Shown piece after piece: positions 1 to 8,890 of a stretch of 64,000 nt of DNA. This stretch comes from Novipirellula aureliae (GTDB taxonomy: Bacteria; Planctomycetota; Planctomycetia; Pirellulales; Pirellulaceae): the NCBI RefSeq assembly GCF_007860185.1, contig NZ_SJPY01000002.1, positions 527,775-591,774 on the forward strand. The letters run 5' to 3'. Made by a program: the position numbers and the translations under genes. The stretch's first letter is position 1. Each line of letters begins with the position of its first letter. Below the pieces are notes generated by a model. It worked only from the letters and a program-made list of their open reading frames with translations, did no database searches and was not told where the DNA came from.

Positions 1-1
1 T

Positions 2-307
2 CTTCGCTATGGAACGGTGCCGGTAGTCACTCAAACAGGCGGCTTGGCCGATACGGTCATCAACACAACAGCGGAAACGTTGGATAGCGGCACCGCCACG
101 GGGTTCTTTTTGCCGACACCAAGTGCATTGTCACTCGATGAAACGATTGGCCGAGCATTGCAGCTTCGCTACCACCAACCGGAAAAATGGAAACAAATCG
201 TAAAAACCGGAATGTTGATGGACTTCTCTTGGAGGAAGAGCGCCGACCAGTACATTGAACTTTACGCTAAAACAATTGCCCTTAAGAAACGATCGGTGCT
301 ACCGTAA
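2..307 (+). CDS. glgA: Glycogen synthase, C-terminal end (5'-truncated by window)
   Basis: The reading frame is open from the first bases of the window and ends at a TAA at 305-307, leaving about 101 residues. It begins LRYGTVPVV followed by a TGGLADTV motif, which is the nucleotide-sugar-binding C-terminal Rossmann segment of GT5 glycogen/starch synthases (the ADP-glucose site in that family). The tail has the usual SWRKSADQYIELY ending of GlgA. The enzyme would transfer glucose from ADP-glucose to growing alpha-1,4-glucan. An ATG-like GTG at 17 lies inside the conserved motif, so it is not a start; the gene begins upstream of the window. galT follows on the same strand after about 205 bases, suggesting a sugar-nucleotide theme. 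Identification is firm for the family, although only the last fifth is visible. Confidence 0.85.
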   Translation, partial: LRYGTVPVVTQTGGLADTVINTTAETLDSGTATGFFLPTPSALSLDETIGRALQLRYHQPEKWKQIVKTGMLMDFSWRKSADQYIELYAKTIALKKRSVLP

Positions 308-512
308 ACAGGCAATGCTCAAAACCGCATGAAAAAATCCTGTTTTTCCTTTGCAACCGGTGCCCCAAATGGGTTACGATCACAGCGCCAAGTGTCGATG
401 TTTTGATTTGTAGCACCCGCATTCATTGCGGTTCTTACCACCAGAAAATACATCGCCTGGTTCGTACCACCCAAAATCGTACTGCCAAATCAAACCGATC
501 GTGAAGTGACGC

Positions 513-1769
513 GTGATCGAGAAACTACAATCGAATACGTTGGAGCAGCAAATCAGCGCTCCAATTCAAATCGTAGAATCGCCGGATTTACTCGCTGAGG
601 TTGGGGTAGCCGAATCGAGGCTCGATCCAATCAGCGGCGAATGGACCATCTTCGCGACCAATCGCGGAAGCCGGCCTGATCAGTTTGGGTCAGCGAAAAG
701 CGTTGCGGCAAGAGAGGACGTTGAATGCCCATTCTGCACAGGCAACGAACATACGACGCCTCCTGCATCCTGGGCTGCCCGCATTGATTCACGCGATCAG
801 TTTCATGTATTCGGAGATCCCTCCGACGTTGATGCCCTCGACTGGAATGCTCGCGTTGTCCCAAACAAGTACCCCGTTGTTGCCCGTCGTGCCGACGAGT
901 TGAGAAACCATTCATCAACCCACGGTATGGCGGATTGTCGTCAAGCCGGAAATCGGCCGCCACCCGCATCCGCTAACGCAAAATCCGAAGCGAAAACGAA
1001 ACGCTCTGCGTCACTGTTCCAATCCCGTCAACTTACGGGCGGCCACGAAGTCATCATCGAATCCCCCAACCATGTTCAATCGATCAGCGAGCTTGATTTA
1101 AGCGAAACTCGGCTGATGTTATACGCCTACCAACAACGGCTGCGTTATTGGCGGAACCAGCCGGGCGTCAAGTACATTAGCCTGTTCAAAAATGTTGGAG
1201 GCGATGCCGGCGCGTCTTTGCAACATAGCCATAGCCAACTCATCGCCATGGACCAATTGCCCAACTCGGTGTCGAACGTTTGCGACCGCATGAGCGCTCA
1301 CCAAGCCAGGACCGGTTGTTGTCTGCAATGCGACTTGGTGCGGGCAGAACTCAAACAGAAAACTCGCATCGTAGCTCAAACCGATTCGCTAATTGCTTAT
1401 TGTCCCTACGCCAGCCGTTTGCCGATGATGATTCGCATAACGAGCAAATCGCATTTGGACCATTTCGATAATTTACCTGCCACATCGCTCGACGAATTGG
1501 CCAGACTACTGCAAAGGGTCACGCGCTGGCTCGAGGCGATCGTCCCTGGTGCAGCATATAACGTGCTCGTACATTCCCGCCCGCCTGGATTCACCAGCAA
1601 TTGCGAAGCATTTCATTGGTCGATCGAGTTCTTTCCTCGCATCAATCGCATTGCCGGTTTTGAATGGAGCAGCGATTGCATGATCAACACGGTATTGCCA
1701 GAAACCGCCGCGAAAAAGTATCGTCGCCGAGCCGCTGCCGAAGATCCTCGGTTAGTGCTCGAACGATAA
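513..1769 (+). CDS. galT: Galactose-1-phosphate uridylyltransferase
   Basis: A 418-residue protein of the GalT/HIT superfamily, which swaps UMP between UDP-glucose and galactose-1-phosphate in the Leloir pathway. Visible signatures are the N-terminal CPFC zinc-type pair (about residue 74), VVPNKYPVV, GGHEVIIESPNH, and the nucleotidyl-histidine motif within AGASLQHSHSQL. The family more often shows HPH at the active site; here the proline is serine (HSHSQ), a variant that keeps both histidines and the glutamine. A second histidine cluster (CEAFHWSIEFFPR) near the C-terminus also fits. The start is a GTG; no strong Shine-Dalgarno is seen. Residues about 130-170 form a low-conservation insert. 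A related phosphorylase of the same fold cannot be excluded, but GalT is the best reading. Confidence 0.85.
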   Translation: MIEKLQSNTLEQQISAPIQIVESPDLLAEVGVAESRLDPISGEWTIFATNRGSRPDQFGSAKSVAAREDVECPFCTGNEHTTPPASWAARIDSRDQFHVFGDPSDVDALDWNARVVPNKYPVVARRADELRNHSSTHGMADCRQAGNRPPPASANAKSEAKTKRSASLFQSRQLTGGHEVIIESPNHVQSISELDLSETRLMLYAYQQRLRYWRNQPGVKYISLFKNVGGDAGASLQHSHSQLIAMDQLPNSVSNVCDRMSAHQARTGCCLQCDLVRAELKQKTRIVAQTDSLIAYCPYASRLPMMIRITSKSHLDHFDNLPATSLDELARLLQRVTRWLEAIVPGAAYNVLVHSRPPGFTSNCEAFHWSIEFFPRINRIAGFEWSSDCMINTVLPETAAKKYRRRAAAEDPRLVLER

Positions 1770-1811
1770 CCCTCCCGAAATCAGTTAGCGGACGATACAA
1801 TATGCCCCTGC

Positions 1812-3494
1812 TTAAGGTTGCCCCTGCTTAGGTTGCCCGTGCGGCAGCTCATACACCGCATACGTGTCGTTGCTGTCATCGCCAAGCGGGTAGAGTTGAA
1901 CGAGCGGCAAGTGATTTCCGACCACGCGGCGATCGACGACGATCATGTCGACGCCATAACGTTCTCGATAGGCTATCAAACTCGAGTAACGAATGGTAAC
2001 CCGAACCGTCCCCAACCGTTGTGGAAAGACGTCTCGAAACCTTCGATACCACTCAAGCAAATCCATGGTGTTTTGAGGGACGTCTTTCCAATTCACCACT
2101 TCCGCTCGCTCGGCATACCATTTGAACGTTTGCTGGTGACGTGGCGTCAACAGCACGGCATCCGACCGCGTCGAACTTCGCACCCATCGACAAACGGCTA
2201 TCCAATCTCGCCAGACGTCTTGTTGCACTTCGGCCGGTGCATCGGCGTCCCACTGTAACACACGATTGCTGGCCGCAGGAGGAACGGGCAGGTGAATCGA
2301 ACGCTGACTACTGAGCAAGAACAGTCCTATCGCAAGCGTCATCATCGCGAAACAAACTCGGCGCATCGGCTTTTGGGCGTTGCGGCTGAAAATGCCTCGG
2401 ACGACCAATAGCGACAAGAGCAAGGGAATGACGGCATCGGATAAGCGGAACCAATAGTAGCGAAGAAGCCGTGCCTCCAAATCGCGGTCGACAATGGTCA
2501 TCCATCCGAGCAATAAGCCGATCACAGCGATCGCGAAGGCCCCCATTGCAAAAGCTTGCAGCCGATCCCATTTCGCCTGTTCCTCCGACGATATGGCTGC
2601 GAACCCAAATTGTCTGTCGATCGCTAGCGATAAGCCCACCGCTGCAAACGTGAGGACGCCAAACCGGAAATACCAAATCGGTGCAAAGGCGGACGGCACC
2701 AAATGGTGACTTAGCCGAAAAAAAGTATAGATTTTGGCTGCCATCGTCGATTGATCTGGTGGATTTCCGATCGTCAACCACACGGCAGGTACGACACCGA
2801 ACAACGCAATGGCTCCGCCGAGAAAGAGATAACGCGTGAAGAAAGGATGCCGACTTGATCGCTTTCGCTCGGTGATCCACCATGCGATCGACGCAGCGAT
2901 CACCGACCAACCACCTGACAAAACGTGAATCGCGGAGGCCGTTCCCAACAGAACCCAAACGCGATTCCACCGTCGATCGACCATCTCCGCCATCGCCAAC
3001 AACACGAACCCATAGGCGGGCACTTTCGCTTCAATGCCACCGATCACCCATTCGCCAGCCAAATTTCCATACTCAACCCCAGCGATCCAAAGGATCGCCA
3101 CCGCCAAACAAGCATAGCGAACATCGAGCAACTGACGGGTCAACCGCTGGACCCCAACGGCGATCAACAACCATCCGACAATCCGCCCCATCCAGGCGGT
3201 TGTTTCGAGCGAAAAGAAAAGCGTGGGCCATCCAAACAGTGCATAGAAGACTGCATGGGCTTTCCCCGAAGAAGCGAATAGATCGTTTGCGCACCACTCA
3301 GGTTGCCAAAAATTCTTAGCCTTGACCAAGTAGTGAGCTTCATTGATCATCGGCGGTGCATCGCCCGCGTAGATAAAGCAGAGGCAGACCAGTAGCAGCA
3401 CCTCGACGATTGTTTGCCTGGACAGGGGCGAATCGACGTTCTGCATATTAAGACGAGTTGGCTTTTCAACCTGGTTGTTGGGTTGCGATTCCAT
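1812..3494 (-). CDS. Polytopic membrane protein (DUF6798-like)
   Basis: About 560 residues with roughly ten hydrophobic segments (for example around VEVLLLVCLCFIY, WLLIAVGVQ, LGGAIALFGVVPAVWL, AIAVIGLLLGWMTIV) and a soluble C-terminal stretch of about 150 residues. Near the first helix it carries INEAHYLVKAKNFW and a following ASSGKAHAVFY, features I associate with a planctomycete-conserved membrane family (DUF6798); function is not known. The frame can be extended to a GTG at 3506, but that start sits directly on the AGGAA sequence. The ATG at 3494 has AGGAAGTGAG about 8-12 bases ahead and is preferred. The pdxA stop lies 15 bases upstream, so the two are probably co-transcribed. A near-exact direct repeat of about 16 bases spans the stop codon (about 1803-1835). 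Confidence 0.7.
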   Translation of the reverse strand: MESQPNNQVEKPTRLNMQNVDSPLSRQTIVEVLLLVCLCFIYAGDAPPMINEAHYLVKAKNFWQPEWCANDLFASSGKAHAVFYALFGWPTLFFSLETTAWMGRIVGWLLIAVGVQRLTRQLLDVRYACLAVAILWIAGVEYGNLAGEWVIGGIEAKVPAYGFVLLAMAEMVDRRWNRVWVLLGTASAIHVLSGGWSVIAASIAWWITERKRSSRHPFFTRYLFLGGAIALFGVVPAVWLTIGNPPDQSTMAAKIYTFFRLSHHLVPSAFAPIWYFRFGVLTFAAVGLSLAIDRQFGFAAISSEEQAKWDRLQAFAMGAFAIAVIGLLLGWMTIVDRDLEARLLRYYWFRLSDAVIPLLLSLLVVRGIFSRNAQKPMRRVCFAMMTLAIGLFLLSSQRSIHLPVPPAASNRVLQWDADAPAEVQQDVWRDWIAVCRWVRSSTRSDAVLLTPRHQQTFKWYAERAEVVNWKDVPQNTMDLLEWYRRFRDVFPQRLGTVRVTIRYSSLIAYRERYGVDMIVVDRRVVGNHLPLVQLYPLGDDSNDTYAVYELPHGQPKQGQP

Positions 3495-3509
3495 GAACTG
3501 GCTCACTTC

Positions 3510-4505
3510 CTAATTGTCAGAAGTGGGGCAAGAAAGATCGATCGCCATTTGGATGGCCGCCATCATACTGGTCCTCTTCGCTACGCCCTTCCAGGCCAAA
3601 TCTAACGCGGTCCCGTGATCGACGCTGGTTCGGACAATCGGCAATCCGAGTGTTACATTCACGGCATCATCGAAGGAAAGAGCTTTCAGGGGAATCAACC
3701 CTTGGTCGTGATACATACAGATGTAAACATCAACCTTCTCTCTCATCATCGGAGTAAAAGCCGTATCGGGCGGCAGCGGGCCGATGATCTCAAGCGCGGT
3801 TGACGCCGCCCACTCTCGGCGGACTCGGGTCATCGCAGGCTCGATGATCCGCGTCTCTTCACCATGACTAAATAAACCGTTTTCACCGGCGTGCGGATTG
3901 AGGGCACAAACAGCAATCCGTGGCGACCGGCCAAGGCGCCGGTAAAGAGCGTCCGCTCCGTGACGAATCGCTCGGGCGACTAAATCGATCGACAATACCG
4001 TGGGGACGTCAGCAAGTGGGACGTGAATCGTCGCCAACACGCACGAGATCGTATCACTGGTCAGCATCATCGAGAACTCATTGGTCCCCGTACGATCGGC
4101 CAGCAGTTCGGTATGACCGGGGAATTCAATTCCGGCTGCGTGCCAAGCTTCCTTTTGAATGGGGCCGGTTACCATCGCGGCCGTCTGGCCGGTCATCGTC
4201 GCATCCATCGCTCGGCAAACGGCATCGTAGGAAGCTTGCCCGGTGGCTGCCGTGAATCGCCCCGGTTCGACTGCCGAAGCGCCATCGATCGGGACGTCGA
4301 TCATTTCGGGAATCGACAGGTTTAAGCGTTCGGCGACCCGCTGCAGCACGTCGAGGGGTCCGAACAAAATCGGCTGACATCGCTTGGCAATTGCCTCCGA
4401 CGTCGCGCACGCGATCGATAATTCGGGGCCAATTCCAGCCACGTCGCCAACAGAAATCGCGATTTTCGGAAGTGGGTATGACTTAATTTTCGTAAAATCA
4501 GACAT
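3510..4505 (-). CDS. pdxA: 4-hydroxythreonine-4-phosphate dehydrogenase
   Basis: A 331-residue PdxA, the NAD-dependent enzyme of the DXP-dependent pyridoxal phosphate pathway that oxidises 4-phosphohydroxy-L-threonine. Clear family motifs run from ISVGDVAGIGPEL at the N-terminus through VTGPIQKEAWHAAG with FPGHTE (metal-binding histidine), to MYHDQGLIPLK and the C-terminal RTSVDHGTALDLA. Length and order match the family. The ATG at 4503-4505 opens just before the conserved beta strand (PKIAISVGD), so this start is comfortable. The membrane protein gene starts about 15 bases after its stop, implying an operon although no functional link is apparent. The upstream region 4506-4644 is shared with the divergent C25 peptidase gene. 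Confidence 0.93.
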   Translation of the reverse strand: MSDFTKIKSYPLPKIAISVGDVAGIGPELSIACATSEAIAKRCQPILFGPLDVLQRVAERLNLSIPEMIDVPIDGASAVEPGRFTAATGQASYDAVCRAMDATMTGQTAAMVTGPIQKEAWHAAGIEFPGHTELLADRTGTNEFSMMLTSDTISCVLATIHVPLADVPTVLSIDLVARAIRHGADALYRRLGRSPRIAVCALNPHAGENGLFSHGEETRIIEPAMTRVRREWAASTALEIIGPLPPDTAFTPMMREKVDVYICMYHDQGLIPLKALSFDDAVNVTLGLPIVRTSVDHGTALDLAWKGVAKRTSMMAAIQMAIDLSCPTSDN

Positions 4506-4644
4506 TGATCTAGCGTCAAAAAGACAATTTCGTTGTGATGGTGAGATTCGTTGTAGCTGTATGGACCTGCTATAAATAGCTTTTCAATTCCGTTGAGTGC
4601 TACAATAACAAGGTAAGTCTACTCTTATTAACCCCTCGGTTTGA

Positions 4645-6261
4645 ATGACACGCAATTCCACTCATCGAGTCATTTCCCGCCCCTCTGCTGAGTGGGCCGG
4701 TCACGATTCGTCGGTGATTTTGATCATCACCTTTTGTCTGTTTCTCGCCAGCACGCTCCTTCAACGCTCCCATGCGTCGGATATTGTGGTCGTTTGTCCC
4801 GACGGCTTTCGCACATCGATGCAACGATGGATCGATCACCGACATCGCGATGGTTTGACGACCACGACGATTGCAAGTTCTTCCGATTGCGAAAGTTTGC
4901 GGCGAAAGATTGCTCAGGCGGCAACGGCCCAAACCCGCTACGTCGTTCTCGTCGGCGACACACCGGTGATCGGATCATCATGCAACCCTCGTTTCGAGAC
5001 TCCAACTTCTTACCATGCAACGACGGTTACTGCGGCATGGGGGTCGACGCCAACATTGTCAAGCGATTTGTCGTTTGGCGACCTGAATGCAGACGGGATT
5101 CCCAACGCCGTTGTCGGCCGACTTCCAGTAAACAACGTCGCGGAACTCGATAATTTGGTGAATCGCATCATCGCTTACGAAACCACTCCCGACTTCGGGC
5201 TTTGGCGAGGCAACGTCCAATTGGTGGGCGGCGTCGGTGGGTTCGGTGGCTTGATCGACACGGCGATCGAATCCGTAGCTCGGACCATGGTTACCGGAGT
5301 GTTGCCAGCCGAAACTCGTACATTTGTGAGTTACGCCAGTCCCAATCATCCGTTTTTCCCTAAGAACCAACCCTTCACCGAGGCGGTCTTGGCCGACTAC
5401 GAGCGAGGAGCCCGATTCTGGGTCTATGCAGGTCATGGTTTCGTCACCGAATTGGACCGTGTCCCTGCAACCGCCGCAGGCCGACCGGTACTCGATGTAC
5501 AAAGTGTCAAACGGCTTCGTCGTCCGGCTTCCAGTTCACCGATCGCGTTGTTGCTTGCCTGTTTCACCGGCGCAATCGATGCAAGGGAGGATTGCTTGGC
5601 CGAGCGGATGCTATTGACCGATGGCGGTCCGATCGCCGTCTTTGCCGGCAGCCGAGTTACCATGCCCTATGGGAACGCCACCGCAACGATCGGTTTAATC
5701 GATGCGATCTATCATCAAAAAATGCGTAGGCTTGGCGATGCATGGCTTCAGACACAACTCGACATGCAGCGAGACACGGAAAATCCTGCAGATAAATTAG
5801 ACACCAATCGATCGACAGCGCGATTGATGATTGACGGATTGGCGACGATGATCAGTCCTTCCGGAACCAAATTGGTCGATGAAAGGTGTGAACATACGAA
5901 GCTCTACAATTTGCTCGGCGACCCGACGTTGCATTTGAATCCTCCGCTGTCTTTGTCCATTGATGTTGCTTCCGGGTTTGATCCCGGCCAATTGATTTCT
6001 GTCGATGCCGTCAGTCCGATCGATGGCGAATTGACACTGCTTTTACATCGTCCACTTGGCAGCGTTCCCGACGACGAAGCCGATCCGAACGAAACCACGG
6101 TAGCATCACTTACGCAGAAGATCGTTGCCAATCAGCCGACAGTAAACGAAATTCGTGTCCCCGCAATGCTGAGCGGTCCGCTCACGGTGCGGGCATTCGT
6201 GAACGGCACGACCGCATGGGCAACCGCCGCAGCGAAGACTCGGATCCGTGCTGTCCGATAG
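4645..6261 (+). CDS. Secreted C25-type (gingipain-like) cysteine peptidase
   Basis: A 538-residue protein with an N-terminal hydrophobic export segment (about residues 29-46, VILIITFCLFLAS, followed by SHASD). The mature part shows the caspase-like order of peptidase family C25: a YAGHG motif with the catalytic-type histidine at residue 264, then LLACFTGA with the nucleophile-type cysteine at 306, after a hydrophobic strand. The region LSFGDLNADGIPNAVVGRLPVN matches the start of the C25 core domain. A beta-rich tail (about residues 430-538) resembles the Ig-like domain that follows the catalytic domain in gingipains. No long pro-domain is visible between the signal and the core. It probably acts outside the cytoplasm; substrate is unknown. 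It is divergent from pdxA. Confidence 0.75.
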   Translation: MTRNSTHRVISRPSAEWAGHDSSVILIITFCLFLASTLLQRSHASDIVVVCPDGFRTSMQRWIDHRHRDGLTTTTIASSSDCESLRRKIAQAATAQTRYVVLVGDTPVIGSSCNPRFETPTSYHATTVTAAWGSTPTLSSDLSFGDLNADGIPNAVVGRLPVNNVAELDNLVNRIIAYETTPDFGLWRGNVQLVGGVGGFGGLIDTAIESVARTMVTGVLPAETRTFVSYASPNHPFFPKNQPFTEAVLADYERGARFWVYAGHGFVTELDRVPATAAGRPVLDVQSVKRLRRPASSSPIALLLACFTGAIDAREDCLAERMLLTDGGPIAVFAGSRVTMPYGNATATIGLIDAIYHQKMRRLGDAWLQTQLDMQRDTENPADKLDTNRSTARLMIDGLATMISPSGTKLVDERCEHTKLYNLLGDPTLHLNPPLSLSIDVASGFDPGQLISVDAVSPIDGELTLLLHRPLGSVPDDEADPNETTVASLTQKIVANQPTVNEIRVPAMLSGPLTVRAFVNGTTAWATAAAKTRIRAVR

Positions 6262-6314
6262 CCGATTTCCAGAGATGATGCCACGCGATTTACCTCAGCC
6301 AGCTGTGTGATCCC

Positions 6315-8372
6315 CTAAAGCAATATCTTGGGCATTTGCCGGACCACGAAGCGAGGCAGCATCATCATCGCTCGATCACTCTTGGGATCATAGAGGATTC
6401 GAAATGTATCGGCGGTCGCCCCCGCCATCGTTGCCTTTATTCGAGCAAGCCGTTTGTCACGCCCTTCACCGAGCGGCTCGGTCCAAACAAGCGTTGACAA
6501 TCGATCGTACGAGGCATCGGTTCCTACCCACCAATGCTTTTCATCGACGACTCGAACCTGTACCTCGAACGGATCGAGCAATCGCCTGAAGACTTCGCCT
6601 GCGTTATCCTTGGCGTATGGCATCATCAATTGCTCCGGTGACAAGCGGCGACGGTTGGCATCGAACCAATTGACGACGCACGTGGCCTTGTTTTGGCGAG
6701 ACACTCGGCGCAGCAGGCCTGCGATGGTAACTGGAGCGTACAACGGCGGACCAAGATCACCGTCCGAAAGTACCGGCCAATCCGCTTTGGGTGACGTAAC
6801 GAAATAGGCCCATCGCGAAAAACTCTTTTCCTCAATCTTCGGCCCGATTCCTCGAAGACGACGCATGGTATCAACCGCTAGCATCAGCAGTTGTTGTTCG
6901 GTCCGAGTCGCAGGAGTTTTTAATTGGTCGAGCTGGTCGTCCGAATCGTTCTCTGCCGTGGACATGAATTGATTGAGTAGCGAAATGACCTCACCAGCAT
7001 CATCGCCGAAATCGTCGAGCGTGGTCACAGCCTTGAATCGATCGGCGAAAAGCTTGTCGTCAATCGTTAGCACAATCAAGGACTCTTCGATACTCATCTT
7101 GCCGCCAAACGATTCACATAGCTTCTCGAGATGCTGCTTGGCTGACAACGTTCCGCGCGACGGGATAATAGGGTCGGCCACATCGATTTGCATGATGTCG
7201 AGGGAAACCCAATCGAGTTGAATCGGCACTCCCGTTATTTGGCTAATCAGCAGAACGAAGTCGCCCAGCGGGTAGCCTTGCGAATCGATTGCAAATTCGA
7301 CCGACAAGACCCGTTTTGCATTGATGGTTGGAGGTGGTGTGGCGATCATCATCGGATCGAGCGTCTCTTCAGCGGCTTCCTCTAAATCGGCTCGATCCAA
7401 ACCAGGCGGGGTTTCGATCGTTGGCGTCACCTCATTCGCCTCGCCATCGAGATCCAAGAGATCTAAAAACGGCGCCAAACCCTTGGGGATTTCTCGGAGT
7501 TCAGGACTCGGATTTTCGTCGTCTGGCGGCGCCGCGGGGGACGCATCGCCTGATCCGGGTGGCGAGGACGGCTCGCGAGCAGGTTCGACCGAAGGATCGG
7601 GTTCCGCAAGCGGATCGATTGGCATCATATCGATCGGGATTGCCCCCGACCCGATTCGCTCGCTCGATGGCTCTACGTCATTCGGCTCGCTGGTTTCGCT
7701 CTGTTCGCTCTGTTCGCTAGTATCGGTATCGGTATCGGTATCGTTATCGTTGTTCAGCGGTTCCGCTTCAGGATCGGCCTCGGCCTCAGACCGTGGCTGC
7801 TGCGGTTCATTTTCGTTGAGCTCGAGGGCACTCGATTGTCGATCGTTTTCAAGTGCTGGGGGCGTCTCGGTGAGCCCAGCTTGCTGCGTGCCGCGAGATC
7901 TGACAAACCAAACAAAGACGAAGACGGCCATCAGGAACGTCGCCGCCGAGACGGCTGCAATCAAAGCAACTTGCCGTTTCTGTTTCGTTCGATCACTTTG
8001 CCAAGCGTCGGGTGCGACTGCTCCAGGTGCATCGTCGAACGTTTCCTCGGCGACCGAACCCGACCCTTGAAACCCGCCATCGGAGGCTGCCGCAATGTTC
8101 AATGAATCGGGTGCATCAAGATCCGTTGCCGAATAAGCGTCACGAGTGATCTGGTCACTGTCGACGATGCGACTTCCAATCGCGACTTGGCTCGGTGTGG
8201 CAGGTTGAGTGGCAGGCTCGGGCGGCTCACCAGAATTCTCTTTCGGTGCATCAACCTGGACCATTGATCCACACTTTGGACAGGATGCAATGGTACCGAT
8301 GACAGCCGGATCCGAAACTCGTAACCGACTACCACAAGTCAAACACTGAACGAAATAAGGTACAAATGACAA
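6315..8372 (-). CDS. Zinc-ribbon membrane protein with acidic linker and secretin-like tail
   Basis: A 685-residue protein: a zinc ribbon at residues 10-34 (CLTC and CPKC), a single membrane helix at about 134-156, then a low-complexity acidic/proline-rich linker to about residue 320 that includes runs of DT and SEQ, and a folded C-terminal part. The segment ISQITGVPIQLDWVSLD followed by LSAKQHLEKLCESFG resembles an STN/secretin-type small domain; a second copy-like stretch (IAGLLRRVSRQ to LRRLLDPFEVQV) occurs later. Function is unknown; the linker would span the envelope. The start is a TTG at 8372, supported by AGGAGAG seven bases upstream that sits directly on the end of the preceding gene. 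It is the last gene of a four-gene operon. Confidence 0.7.
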   Translation of the reverse strand: MSFVPYFVQCLTCGSRLRVSDPAVIGTIASCPKCGSMVQVDAPKENSGEPPEPATQPATPSQVAIGSRIVDSDQITRDAYSATDLDAPDSLNIAAASDGGFQGSGSVAEETFDDAPGAVAPDAWQSDRTKQKRQVALIAAVSAATFLMAVFVFVWFVRSRGTQQAGLTETPPALENDRQSSALELNENEPQQPRSEAEADPEAEPLNNDNDTDTDTDTSEQSEQSETSEPNDVEPSSERIGSGAIPIDMMPIDPLAEPDPSVEPAREPSSPPGSGDASPAAPPDDENPSPELREIPKGLAPFLDLLDLDGEANEVTPTIETPPGLDRADLEEAAEETLDPMMIATPPPTINAKRVLSVEFAIDSQGYPLGDFVLLISQITGVPIQLDWVSLDIMQIDVADPIIPSRGTLSAKQHLEKLCESFGGKMSIEESLIVLTIDDKLFADRFKAVTTLDDFGDDAGEVISLLNQFMSTAENDSDDQLDQLKTPATRTEQQLLMLAVDTMRRLRGIGPKIEEKSFSRWAYFVTSPKADWPVLSDGDLGPPLYAPVTIAGLLRRVSRQNKATCVVNWFDANRRRLSPEQLMMPYAKDNAGEVFRRLLDPFEVQVRVVDEKHWWVGTDASYDRLSTLVWTEPLGEGRDKRLARIKATMAGATADTFRILYDPKSDRAMMMLPRFVVRQMPKILL

Positions 8373-8389
8373 CCGTCAACTCTCCTGAG

Positions 8390-8890
8390 CTACATTCTAT
8401 GTCTGAAATCTTTGCTATAAAAGCCTAGCCGCCTACCGATTGCTTTGACAATGGCTTGCAAGTCCTCCGGTTGTTGCACCTGTAGCGATGCACCAAACTC
8501 GGAAAGCATGATCTGATACTTTTCGGGGATCGAACTCGTTGCAGCGATCTGCAGCCCGCTCCCGTTCGACGTTTGCAGCATCGTGATCCGCCTGCACTGC
8601 TCCATCAAGGCTTTTGGTGTAACGCTCCAGACAACAACGATATTGGATTGTCCCGCCTTTTGACATTGCATCGCCAGCGAGAGACCTTGATCGGGCAATG
8701 CAGGTTGAACAATCATTCGATGATTCAAAAAAAGTCCATCAATGCTCGCTCGAAGCGTTTCGGTCCATCGCCATCGGTTCTCGTTGCCATCCTCACAGAC
8801 GATCCAACGGATGTCGACAGCGGAATCCGTATTTCCCGGAAAGGCCCTGATAGACGGGTTGGATTTTGCGGACTCGGTTGAGTGATTCAT
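8390..8890 (-). CDS. Small protein, possible pseudo-receiver
   Basis: A 166-residue protein I do not recognise with confidence. The visible alternation of hydrophobic strands and helices (IRWIVCEDG, IVVVWSVTPKAL, LQIAATSS, then a C-terminal helix LQAIVKAIGRRL) is compatible with a receiver-like alpha/beta fold, but the phospho-acceptor aspartate is not evident, so any such domain would be a pseudo-receiver; this is inference. It starts with an ATG that overlaps the stop of the upstream regulator gene by four bases (ATGA), a hallmark of translational coupling, and its stop lies 17 bases before the TTG of the zinc-ribbon gene. Its job is therefore probably tied to the regulator. Confidence 0.6.
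   Translation of the reverse strand: MNHSTESAKSNPSIRAFPGNTDSAVDIRWIVCEDGNENRWRWTETLRASIDGLFLNHRMIVQPALPDQGLSLAMQCQKAGQSNIVVVWSVTPKALMEQCRRITMLQTSNGSGLQIAATSSIPEKYQIMLSEFGASLQVQQPEDLQAIVKAIGRRLGFYSKDFRHRM

Noticed and set aside
308-512. tRNA or small RNA between glgA and galT
   Set aside because: No cloverleaf or conserved anticodon arm could be formed; only short A/T-rich runs.
7321-8070. 249-residue plus-strand frame opposite the acidic linker
   Set aside because: It is a serine-rich mirror of the low-complexity Asp/Glu/Pro region of the minus-strand gene.
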